DNA of 64,000 nucleotides from Mucilaginibacter sp. UBA5151 (lineage in GTDB: Bacteria > Bacteroidota > Bacteroidia > Sphingobacteriales > Sphingobacteriaceae): assembly GCA_002413785.1 (NCBI GenBank), contig DHXR01000004.1, positions 52,764 through 116,763 of the forward strand. Direction: 5' to 3'. The first letter of the stretch is position 1, and each line of letters begins with the position of its first letter. The notes beneath the pieces were generated by a model that saw only the letters and a list, made by a program, of their open reading frames with translations, made no database searches and was not told the origin of the DNA. Position numbers and translations under genes: made by a program. Below, piece after piece: positions 1 to 8,820 of the stretch.

Positions 1-1594
1 CAATAACAGCAGGCAGTACAGATTTTATAGAATTTGAACCCTTCATCGATGGGTGATAAAATCCACCAATAACAAGTTGGTATAAATCCACCATATCACG
101 TTCACCGACATGGTTTTCTGCTTTACTATGTGTAATTGAACGAATAAAATCACAAAGTTCATTTTTATCAATCTCATTGCTTTCAAGTAATTGAGAAAAA
201 ATCCCATTTAATATGGTATTCTCATGATTGTGATACCTGAAAATCGTTCCCTCATCTGTTTCCAAAGCATTCTTCAATGCCCTAATAAATTCAAAATTAG
301 GGAATACACCTACCTGATCATTTAGCCATTGGTTTTGATGATAAACCTTTCCATCTGCTTCTACTTTATGATGCGAAAATTGAAAAGCAATTTGTTCGTA
401 AGGTTTTCGGCCAGCGTACATTGGTATTGCCAGTGTGGTAGTTTCAAAATCAATAAAATGTAAAGGATAAATAAATGCGTTAAAAGCATCAGTTAGATAC
501 TCTTTATTGTAACAAGGAGCATTATCCCCGGAGAATGTTATTTTAATCTGCAATGTCCGGCGTTCCGTTGGGGAAAAACAATCGGTAGGTTTTATAATTT
601 GAGGGGCATAATCTGATTCCTGATAATCATTTAAAAAATAATCTCTGCGGTTGATTAGTGGACTTATAATATCTTTTGAACCCAGGTTGCCCCTCCATAG
701 TTCAAAAAGTAACGGTTGTAGTAGCTGTTGGTCAGTTATTCCCGTTTGTTCCTTCCAACATTCATTAAAACCTGATATAAATTGCACGTTATCAGTGTGA
801 AACTCGCATTTATTACAATGCTTTCCTATTCCAATGTTTCGTTTATGATTGTTTTTCAAATCAGAAGCCATACGGTCTGCAAAAGAAGATAAGGTATATA
901 TTTCTTCTCCAAATTCAAATTGCTCCTCTTGCAATATGCCTATTTCACGGTTCACCAAAACTTTTCTTAAAATCTTCTCCCCAAGTTCTTCAACGGTTAA
1001 AAACTCCGGGGATTTTATTTTATACCGGCCATTTTCTTTTATTATTCTAAATTTTTGATTTAATCCATCAACAGTAGCGGCTTTGCTTTTATCTGCAAGC
1101 ATCAGGAAGCAGTCGATTGTAACGCCTGGGAAAGCTTGTTTAAGCACCATTTCCTGAAAAGCCACATCAGTTAAATAAGACCTCCAGTTGGAACTTATTT
1201 TACCTTTATTTGTAAGAAATGAATCTGCGTCCGGGTGAAATGATTTTGCTTTCACTTCAATTAGCTCAAGACAATTTCCGTTCTTTTTAAGGATATCTAT
1301 TCTAACTAAAAAAGGGCCGGTTTGTATTGCAGCTTCAAAGAGTGTACAGCTTTCCAATTCGAGGAGGGCACTCGTTTTTTCTAATGCAGCCTGGTTAGTT
1401 ACTTCATTCACTAATATGCCTTCCGGGTAATATGCTCTTGCTAAAGCACCAACCTGAAATCCGCCCTTAGCAAGTGCTTCAAGAAATGGATCATCCAAAT
1501 TTGAATTACCATACTTCTCGCTGTTTAGATGATAAAACAGCTTTGTTGGACATTCAATAGCTAACTGGAAACGAGATTTCGTTAAGTAATACAT
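1..1594 (-). CDS. DUF2779 family nuclease-like protein, 3' end outside window
   Basis: The frame is open on the minus strand from an ATG at 1592-1594 to the window edge (531 codons), so the C-terminus is missing. The N-terminus (MYYLTKSRFQLAIECPTKLF) is the typical opening of DUF2779 proteins. Around residue 120 a LIEVKAKS strand gives the E-x-K of a PD-(D/E)xK nuclease, preceded by an acidic IDI. Cysteines in CKHCNKC-like spacing near residue 255 recall Cas4/AddB iron-sulfur nucleases. Near residue 380 the run PLHFIDFET matches the DEDD-type RNase H-like exonuclease core of DUF2779. DUF2779 proteins are frequent in defence islands, but their target is not known to me. It lies on the same strand as mcrBC, 234 bases downstream, so it may be co-transcribed or have its own promoter. 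Confidence 0.8.
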   Translation of the reverse strand, partial: MYYLTKSRFQLAIECPTKLFYHLNSEKYGNSNLDDPFLEALAKGGFQVGALARAYYPEGILVNEVTNQAALEKTSALLELESCTLFEAAIQTGPFLVRIDILKKNGNCLELIEVKAKSFHPDADSFLTNKGKISSNWRSYLTDVAFQEMVLKQAFPGVTIDCFLMLADKSKAATVDGLNQKFRIIKENGRYKIKSPEFLTVEELGEKILRKVLVNREIGILQEEQFEFGEEIYTLSSFADRMASDLKNNHKRNIGIGKHCNKCEFHTDNVQFISGFNECWKEQTGITDQQLLQPLLFELWRGNLGSKDIISPLINRRDYFLNDYQESDYAPQIIKPTDCFSPTERRTLQIKITFSGDNAPCYNKEYLTDAFNAFIYPLHFIDFETTTLAIPMYAGRKPYEQIAFQFSHHKVEADGKVYHQNQWLNDQVGVFPNFEFIRALKNALETDEGTIFRYHNHENTILNGIFSQLLESNEIDKNELCDFIRSITHSKAENHVGERDMVDLYQLVIGGFYHPSMKGSNSIKSVLPAVI

Positions 1595-1771
1595 TCGGGT
1601 TTATTGATGAAAGTAATAGAATTTAATAAACTAATTTAGGAATTATTTATAAAAGTTTGGACTATTCATCGCTCTTACTCATGCTGATTGTAGAATTGGT
1701 CGTAACTGGTAGGTTGTTGTAAACCTCCAAAATTATGACTGCTACTACAACATTTTCTGCCTCATCGGAAT

Positions 1772-1817
1772 GGCCAATTTCCCGCGGAAAAGGTGGTCAG
1801 TTTCGAGTGGAATCGGA
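1772..1817. repeat. Two 23-bp imperfect direct repeats, IS-end-like
   Basis: The units starting GGCCAATTTC (1772) and GGTCAGTTTC (1795) match at 15 of 23 positions by eye. Short repeats of this shape (GGYCARTTTC....GGAA) resemble the multiple terminal repeats of IS21-family elements. No transposase is nearby, so this would be a solo remnant. It lies in the 234-base gap between mcrC and the DUF2779 gene, which otherwise shows nothing clear. Confidence 0.35.
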
Positions 1818-1828
1818 TCGTTGTGATT

Positions 1829-3193
1829 TTAGAATAGATTAATAAGTTCGTTTAGTTTCGCTTTAAGCACAACTGGCAACTGGCCGAAATTAGTCATTGA
1901 CCAAAAGGGAACTTCAGCAGCAATGACATGAATCTCTGTACCGTCAAAAGCAGAACGTATTTTGAAGTGGTTCGGTTCTTTGCATGATTCCGCAACATTA
2001 GGATATAATAACAGCACGCATTTACAGCCGCGTCTCATTGCATAAGCCGCCATTTGATACATGTCTGCTTGTGATACTCCTTTTTTTGCCTCCGCAGTGA
2101 GGTCACCTTCGCGGAGCTTGTATTTTGTATCAATAATAATTTGTTGAGCTTCTTTGCTTTTCCTGGTGAGTAACATGTCATGTCTCATCTCGAATGCCTT
2201 GACGGGGTCCTCTACCAGGGCAAGACCACCTTTTTGAGGTTCGATTAACCAAGTGTCCCGAAATTCATTCTCTAAAAAACCTGCGATAAAGTCTTCGAAA
2301 ATCGCCTCCATTGGCAGCAGTAAACTCCAATGCTCTTGGTCATATATCTGGTGATTATATAATTGCTGATCAAGAACCAAACGGCAGATAGCAATCGTGT
2401 GCCGGTAGTTTTCGAAGGCAGGATTCAGTCGAACTTGATCCAGGATTGCGCTTGTACAGGGTTCATCAGTCACATCATCGAGCAAGAAAAGAACGTCTTC
2501 TAATGTACGCCGGGTCTGTTGGAGTCGGCTCTTTTTTAAAAGGATTTGCGAAGCATATTTGATCGCCCGATTCAACTTATTGTCATAAACCAACGGGACG
2601 TAGTCGCATTCCAATATGTGAGCATTTCCGTGACCCAGCCTACTATTGATATACCTGGAAAAGTTAATCCGTCCCCGTGGTATCGACATAGAGGCTTCCT
2701 CATCATGGTATAAAAGTAGCGGGGTTTCATTTAGTGTTCTCCAAAATTCATTCGCAAAAAGACTTATTATAAGGTCAGGAAGGTTGTCGCATTCAAGATT
2801 ATCTAAGTTCGAAGTGTTAACCGGCAAACGCCATTTCTCGGAGTAGGTTAACCACCAAAATAAATGATGTATAATTAGGCTACATGCCTGGTCGGTTAGA
2901 TTGAGATTCCTGAATACCTTAGGGTAAATTTCAACATAAAGTTCTCCTTGTTGCACAAATCCAACAAAGTTCCGGGCGCGGGCTAAGTCACCATCAAATG
3001 ACAAGAAACGTTGCGACTGTGTCGCGTCAAGGCCTTCCGAATCGGAATTATTGACCGAGGTTAACATAGAGGCGTATTCTTGCCATATTGTTTCCAGGTA
3101 ACCGTTTAGAACCTTTCGATCATTGACTTGGAATTGTACGCCGAACTCAAATATTTTCCGATTCCTGATCATTGATAGTCCTCCGTGTGACAT
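1829..3193 (-). CDS. mcrC: McrC, nuclease subunit of McrBC
   Basis: McrC is the endonuclease partner of the McrB GTPase motor and cuts modified DNA. The 454-residue length fits the family. The C-terminal half has the McrC PD-(D/E)xK core: an acidic stretch (EMRHDMLL, about residue 335) followed by IIIDTKYKL (about residue 350) with the D-x-K catalytic pair. The mid-protein segment about residues 160-260 (Y/F-rich, ending DVLFLLDDVTDEP) is typical of the McrC body. The ATG at 3193 overlaps the end of mcrB by 47 bases; a second ATG at 3172 would give a 26-base overlap. Either way the two genes are translationally coupled. No catalytic residue appears lost. Confidence 0.9.
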   Translation of the reverse strand: MSHGGLSMIRNRKIFEFGVQFQVNDRKVLNGYLETIWQEYASMLTSVNNSDSEGLDATQSQRFLSFDGDLARARNFVGFVQQGELYVEIYPKVFRNLNLTDQACSLIIHHLFWWLTYSEKWRLPVNTSNLDNLECDNLPDLIISLFANEFWRTLNETPLLLYHDEEASMSIPRGRINFSRYINSRLGHGNAHILECDYVPLVYDNKLNRAIKYASQILLKKSRLQQTRRTLEDVLFLLDDVTDEPCTSAILDQVRLNPAFENYRHTIAICRLVLDQQLYNHQIYDQEHWSLLLPMEAIFEDFIAGFLENEFRDTWLIEPQKGGLALVEDPVKAFEMRHDMLLTRKSKEAQQIIIDTKYKLREGDLTAEAKKGVSQADMYQMAAYAMRRGCKCVLLLYPNVAESCKEPNHFKIRSAFDGTEIHVIAAEVPFWSMTNFGQLPVVLKAKLNELINLF

Positions 3194-5606
3194 CCCACTT
3201 ATATTTTGTTGTGTTGAACTTTACCTTGTAAGCTGTTTTTTCAAATGCAAGTTCAACCTCTTCTGAGCGGTTATTGAAATATTCGCTTAACAACGGGATC
3301 ACTTTTTTTATCAGAATCTGTTCAATCGAGTCTTTACTTAAGAAATAAGCATGACCAATCAGATAATCAGCAGAACGTTTCTTTTGATAAATATACTCGT
3401 TTACTTGCTTCAACAAATCTACACGCTCCTGGGGTTGGTTATTCTTTAGTAAAACATCAGGATCAGGGTAATAACCGGCAAACTCAAAACGTCTTCTAAG
3501 AGCAATGTCCAATAGTGCAATAGATTTATCGGCAGTATTCATAGTTCCGATGATAAAGAGGTTGGGAGGAATACAAAAATCTTTTTCACCGTTGGGGAGG
3601 GTTACTTTTAATTCGTTTTCCCTACCTAAACGCTTATCATCTTCCAGAAGCGTAATTAGCTCTCCAAATACCCTTGAAATATTGGCGCGGTTTATTTCGT
3701 CTATAATCAACACATACCGTTTAATAGTTGCCTTTGGTCCTTCATCCGTTTTGCGAATTTCCTGGATTGTTTTTACTATCGGTTGGTAGTAGATACCTAA
3801 GCCCGAATTGAACTCTCGCGTTCCTTCCACAATGGCTTGCAATGTACTAACGCTTAAAGTATGCATTGAGCTACCTTTTTCTTTTTCGAAACGTATAGTT
3901 CCATTTTCTACTTCGGTAATATAAAACTGCTTGCCCGATGCCATTTTTACTGGTATCTTTTCATCCTTTTCCAGCGGTATTGTAAACTGTTCAAATGCAT
4001 CACTGAAGGATTTGGTGACGCCCCGCTTTTGGCGAACTGCTAAATAGTTTTCTTTAGCGCGCTGAACTATTTGATAGAATATTCCTTTATACGGCCGAAA
4101 TCGAAGTTCTTCAAAATCGGCATCAGGCCTTATGCCCACCATAAAGTCCTCATAGGTGTAGTTCTGATGGAAAGTCACAAACTCTACCTGCCCCTCATTT
4201 CTTAATATATCAAATCTCTTTTTATACTCGCCGTGATCATTTGTAGATTCACCATCTATGATCCTAACTGATTCATCAATCGTATGGTAGGTTTTCCCCG
4301 TGCCTGGAGGCCCGTATAGAATGCGGTTTAATGGTGGAAGTTCCTCTTCATCGATTGAGTACTCAGTCGTTTTTTGCTCGTCAAGGGCAAAGTATAAACC
4401 ATTCCGTACAAAATCTTCTTTGTATTGCGGATATTGTTTGATGTAGGCACTTAAAATTTCTTTGAAAGGCAGCGTAGGAGAAAATGTATCCGGACGGAAA
4501 AGCGTTTTATATCCATCGAATGTATTAGGATTATAGTCCCAGGGTTCAGTTGCAATCCATTGAACCTCACGAGTATGTTTATAATCTGGTACTGCGTCAT
4601 TAAATTGATATTCACCACTAATTATCCCCACCCCCAGCAATCGGTAAACTCCACTGTTTGCAAAAATTATATCTCCTAAGTTCGCATCCTTGAAAAGCAT
4701 CAGGTTCCAAGTTACATTTGACTTAGAATCTGGAGCCAGATTTAGCATCACGTTCAATTCCTGTAGTGAACTGACTAAAGAAAGATCAGTCCCCTGATCG
4801 GGAGAATCAATTGATATAGTGTTCGTATCCAAATCGTTCTGCCAGCGGACTGCCTGGGGACCGGGAGAGTATTTGTAAAATTTGCGTTCAACATTTTCAA
4901 CTACTTGCTCGGCTGCATTATAGTCGCAGAAAAAAGTGTCATATAACTGCCATATAGCAAGTTCATCAGCAGTAAAATCTTTAGGAACTTTGGCAGATAT
5001 AATTTGTTTTAAAGTATTGTCTTTCCTTTTTCTTCCCCCTCCCCTTTGCTTTGTATTATCTCTGAAATATCCAATAACTTCAGGATCAAATAAGTCAACA
5101 TCCGAAATTTTCCATTGACCGTCGGACTTATATAATTGTATGTCTCTTGTAATTTGATCGGACTTTTTGTTGACCAATTTGATTAAACGAAAGTTTGCTT
5201 CGTCCTGATAGCTGGCATCAGTAAGCAATGTTTCCTCAGTTAATAGCGGATCAAAGTCAATCTGAAAAAACGCCTTTTTGAAAGGTCTCTTAATGGTAAA
5301 TACTATTAGATCAAGATTTACCTTGAAGTATTTGAAAGCTGCCAACCAAGCGCCATTCATTCCCTCTATTGCAAGCTTGACTACAGTAAAGTAAAGGTTC
5401 TGACCGTCCGCACCCCAATGGTCTGCCCGCCATAGGTGCACTTTGCTATTTGCAATCATGAAGACATAAACAGGTTCGAGGTTGAAGTCTTCAATTTGAT
5501 TCAGGTCCCCAAAGTAACTTGTTCCCTTGGGTGCGGAATAATAAGCTTCATTAAGCTGGTCCTTGGGAGGTTGATTAATGTTGATACGTCCGAAAAATAA
5601 TTTCAT
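3147..5606 (-). CDS. mcrB: McrB, AAA+ GTPase with EVE-like reader segment
   Basis: This is the motor subunit of a modification-dependent restriction complex. The C-terminal half is a full McrB AAA+ domain: Walker A GPPGTGKT (about residue 432), Walker B LIIDEINRANISRVFGE, and sensor segment GTMNTADKSIALLD followed by an arginine-rich ALRRRFEF. The first 400 residues are the specificity part. Residues about 300-360 (GDIIFAN ... GVGIISGEYQF ... REVQWI) read like an EVE/PUA-like domain, a known reader of modified cytosine; this is my pattern call. A stretch GGGRKRK near residue 190 may be a basic linker. I chose the ATG at 5606 (MKLFFGRI); the longer frame begins only with a TTG at 5681. Confidence 0.88.
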   Translation of the reverse strand: MKLFFGRININQPPKDQLNEAYYSAPKGTSYFGDLNQIEDFNLEPVYVFMIANSKVHLWRADHWGADGQNLYFTVVKLAIEGMNGAWLAAFKYFKVNLDLIVFTIKRPFKKAFFQIDFDPLLTEETLLTDASYQDEANFRLIKLVNKKSDQITRDIQLYKSDGQWKISDVDLFDPEVIGYFRDNTKQRGGGRKRKDNTLKQIISAKVPKDFTADELAIWQLYDTFFCDYNAAEQVVENVERKFYKYSPGPQAVRWQNDLDTNTISIDSPDQGTDLSLVSSLQELNVMLNLAPDSKSNVTWNLMLFKDANLGDIIFANSGVYRLLGVGIISGEYQFNDAVPDYKHTREVQWIATEPWDYNPNTFDGYKTLFRPDTFSPTLPFKEILSAYIKQYPQYKEDFVRNGLYFALDEQKTTEYSIDEEELPPLNRILYGPPGTGKTYHTIDESVRIIDGESTNDHGEYKKRFDILRNEGQVEFVTFHQNYTYEDFMVGIRPDADFEELRFRPYKGIFYQIVQRAKENYLAVRQKRGVTKSFSDAFEQFTIPLEKDEKIPVKMASGKQFYITEVENGTIRFEKEKGSSMHTLSVSTLQAIVEGTREFNSGLGIYYQPIVKTIQEIRKTDEGPKATIKRYVLIIDEINRANISRVFGELITLLEDDKRLGRENELKVTLPNGEKDFCIPPNLFIIGTMNTADKSIALLDIALRRRFEFAGYYPDPDVLLKNNQPQERVDLLKQVNEYIYQKKRSADYLIGHAYFLSKDSIEQILIKKVIPLLSEYFNNRSEEVELAFEKTAYKVKFNTTKYKWDVTRRTINDQESENI

Positions 5607-5744
5607 CTTGAGTATTAAGTTTATTGGTGGAAGGTTGATAAAGTTAGTTACTTGATTGATTATTATTGTCGTTTTTGACAATAGCGTTTGTATACGCTTA
5701 AATAATTAACGGATTATAATTAATATTCACTTCATGATTAATAT

Positions 5745-8700
5745 TCACGATCCCACCTTTGCCATCGCCTTATTTACAAAATCTTCAATATTGGTAACAT
5801 GCTCCAGTGCAATATTGCTACCGGTTTTATTCGCCAGCTCTTCAAAATGCTTTTTACCACATTCAATTTTACCCTGTTCTGCTGGGCGCAAAAAGTCATA
5901 GCCCATAGATCCTTTGCTTTCAACTACAAAAAATAACTTTTCCACACCTTCAAGTTCGAACAACACGGCCCAATCGGGATTATAGGTACCAAGTGGGGTG
6001 TCAATTTTAAACCAGGCCGGTAGTTTGGCATATACTTTTACATTAGAATTTCGTTCGAACTCCTTTGCCAAATCCGATTCAATGCCGCTGTCATAAACCA
6101 CATATTCATAAGGCGACCTTTTTGACGCGATCATATTGCTTTTTAGGTACCCCGTTAACTCTTCATTTTCAAAAAGCTCCTGACTGTAAATATCATGGTC
6201 GCCAATTTTGGTATAAACAATGCCGTCAACAATGTGCAGGCGCATCTGCTCATTGATAATATCCATACACCCTTCAATAAATTTCTGTGGGTTTATTTTA
6301 AAGTACCGCAGATTTGTGCAGCCCCTTAATATCTCAACTATTGATTTGCGGGTTAACTGGGTTTCATTCTGCAAATAAGTCACAATATCAGGTAGCACAT
6401 CTACTTCCTGGTTTACTATGCCATACTCCACAATCGGGTCATTCAAAACATCAATGCCACCTTGTGTAATGGATAGGCTTGCTTTCTCATAAACTAATTT
6501 ACCGCGACTTACTACTACCCGATTGCTGATCTGCTGCTGACAAGCGGCTATTAGTTTGTGTGAATCAAAATCAACAGCATAGGTGGTTTTGTATTTTATT
6601 TTATCCCAAAGCTCCTTAAATTCAGGACTTAGCAATACCGCTTTGTTTACTTTTATGGTCTGCTTATCTTCGTTACGCTTAATTTCAAGCTTACCGGCCG
6701 TTTGTGTCAACACGTTAGTGACCTGTACCTTAACATGCTCTTCCAGATGCTCAGGAAGCGTTAAATTTCCGGTACGCAAATCGTCTTTCAATAAATCCTG
6801 TACCTTGCCATGTGGGTTAATATACCCCTTCAGCATTAAGTAATCAAAAAGGATCGCTGAGTTCTCCTGACCAAAAAATACGGGATCAGTTCCTTCCATC
6901 GCTACAATAATGTTATTAAAGCTATGCACCTGTAATAAACCAAAAACAATACCGGTCTCCTTTTCAAAATCCTTTTGCAGGTTATCTACAAAACTTTCGT
7001 ACGATTCACTGGCCATTACTGTAAGGGTATTTACATCAAAGCCCCTCACCCGTACACCATCCTGGTTAACAGCAAGACGCAACCCGCGACCAATTTCTTG
7101 TCTGCGCCGTATTTCTGATGCCCCGGCTTCTTTTAGCGTACAGATCTGGAATACATTCGGGTTATCCCAACCTTCTTTTAAGGCCGAATGAGAAAAAATG
7201 AACTTTACCTTTTTTAAATTGTTAATCCCATCATAAAACAAAAGAAGAGTTTCCTTTTCACGCATTATAAGATTATACGTGCCTTCATCTGCAGCTACAG
7301 TACCCGATGTATCCTTAAAGTATTCAAACTTTACCTTTTTGTCACTTGCCTTAGCTTTTTTATCAATGGAAAAATATCCGTTATGCGTAACGGATGCTTC
7401 TGAATCAAGGTCGGTGATTTCACTAAATAACGTGTGATATTTGTTTAGCTTGATCAGCTTTTTATATTCCTCTTCAAAAATATTGGCATAGTCTCCATTC
7501 TGCATATTGCCATCATCATCATAAATCCGATAGTGTTTCACCGCATCAATAAAAAACAGGCTCAGTACCTTGATCCCTATAGGATTTAGTTTTAACTCCT
7601 TATCCAGGTGTTCCTGTATGGTTTTGCGGATCATCATCCGCTTTATTAAAATTTCATCAACAGCGCCAACGGTTTCACCTAATTTCAATACTGTTCCATT
7701 AATAAATTCAACATACTCATTCCCCTCTTCAGTATAAATATCATTTACCTGGAAGCCGTCGTATTCCTGTATGTGGGTGCTTTGCAACAGATCCTGGGGC
7801 TTTTTAATCTCTATAATTTTTCTTGCCCTGGAGCCGTTGTGTAATACATCAACCTCAACTTTTGCGGAGATCCCTTTTTTATTTTGAACTGAGATCAGCT
7901 TGATATAGGCCCCGTTGCTGGCAGCACCTTCAACCTTTACCGAGGCTACTTCTATTTGCTTTACTAATTGTTTGTTATAGGCATCAATCGCGTCCAGCTT
8001 ATACATCTGGTTAAGTTTCTCCTTATGGGTGGCCGAATACCGCAGAATAGTCATCGGATTTAAACCCTTTACTGCTTTTTTTGCAAGAGGTGTACTTATG
8101 GTTGATTGTGGTTCATCAATAATAACAATTGGCCGGGTGTCCTGGATCAACTGCAGGGGCTTATAGCCTAATTTGTCATTATACCGGTGAATAATGTTCG
8201 CGGTTTTCTTTTCATCTTTCTCATCCTCAAAGCTTTTACGGAAGGCATCAATGTTGATGACCATGATTTGTAGCTGGGGATTAGTCGCAAAATCACGTAT
8301 ATCAACTAATTGCGTACTATCGTAAATAAAATACTTGTAGTCAATGTTATTGTAATGCTCCTTAAAATGGGTTTCGGTGATCTGCAAGCTCTTATAAACG
8401 CCTTCTTTTATCGGGATGGAAGGCACAACAATAATGAACTTGGTAAAACCATATTGCCTGTTCATTTCCATTATAGTACGCAGGTAAACATAAGTTTTAC
8501 CTGTACCGGTTTCCATCTCTATTGAAAAATCAAGATGTTTAATATCAACTTCCTGTTTAACCGAGGGTTTTAAGCCATTACGCAATTGAAGCTTTTGCAC
8601 ATTATCCAATATCTGCCCTTCAGTAAGCTGCATTTTATTGGCATAACCAATCTGGTTAAACTCCATGGTTTTTTGCTGCGCGAGGTATGCCGGTGAGTAA

Positions 8701-8804
8701 ACAGTAAAGTTGCTGGTACAGGTTTCCTGCCCCTTAAATATATCAGCAATTGCATTTATGGCATCATGCTGATAATCCAGTTCACTTTCAAATTTTATTT
8801 GCAT
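5745..8804 (-). CDS. res: Type III restriction subunit Res
   Basis: Res couples an SF2 helicase motor to an endonuclease and acts with Mod. The 1019 residues are normal for the family. Motifs in order: Walker A METGTGKT (about residue 100), DEAD-like IIDEPQS (about 230), SATH motif III (about 258), ALKEGWDNP (motif V, about 555), RRRQEIGRGLRL (motif VI, about 580), and at the C-terminus a PD-(D/E)xK nuclease (YNPDW ... VVESKG, about residues 945-970). It starts 17 bases after mod ends and shares its strand. All catalytic motifs look intact, so it should be active. Confidence 0.93.
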   Translation of the reverse strand: MQIKFESELDYQHDAINAIADIFKGQETCTSNFTVYSPAYLAQQKTMEFNQIGYANKMQLTEGQILDNVQKLQLRNGLKPSVKQEVDIKHLDFSIEMETGTGKTYVYLRTIMEMNRQYGFTKFIIVVPSIPIKEGVYKSLQITETHFKEHYNNIDYKYFIYDSTQLVDIRDFATNPQLQIMVINIDAFRKSFEDEKDEKKTANIIHRYNDKLGYKPLQLIQDTRPIVIIDEPQSTISTPLAKKAVKGLNPMTILRYSATHKEKLNQMYKLDAIDAYNKQLVKQIEVASVKVEGAASNGAYIKLISVQNKKGISAKVEVDVLHNGSRARKIIEIKKPQDLLQSTHIQEYDGFQVNDIYTEEGNEYVEFINGTVLKLGETVGAVDEILIKRMMIRKTIQEHLDKELKLNPIGIKVLSLFFIDAVKHYRIYDDDGNMQNGDYANIFEEEYKKLIKLNKYHTLFSEITDLDSEASVTHNGYFSIDKKAKASDKKVKFEYFKDTSGTVAADEGTYNLIMREKETLLLFYDGINNLKKVKFIFSHSALKEGWDNPNVFQICTLKEAGASEIRRRQEIGRGLRLAVNQDGVRVRGFDVNTLTVMASESYESFVDNLQKDFEKETGIVFGLLQVHSFNNIIVAMEGTDPVFFGQENSAILFDYLMLKGYINPHGKVQDLLKDDLRTGNLTLPEHLEEHVKVQVTNVLTQTAGKLEIKRNEDKQTIKVNKAVLLSPEFKELWDKIKYKTTYAVDFDSHKLIAACQQQISNRVVVSRGKLVYEKASLSITQGGIDVLNDPIVEYGIVNQEVDVLPDIVTYLQNETQLTRKSIVEILRGCTNLRYFKINPQKFIEGCMDIINEQMRLHIVDGIVYTKIGDHDIYSQELFENEELTGYLKSNMIASKRSPYEYVVYDSGIESDLAKEFERNSNVKVYAKLPAWFKIDTPLGTYNPDWAVLFELEGVEKLFFVVESKGSMGYDFLRPAEQGKIECGKKHFEELANKTGSNIALEHVTNIEDFVNKAMAKVGS

Positions 8805-8820
8805 GGATGTTGGCTGCTGT

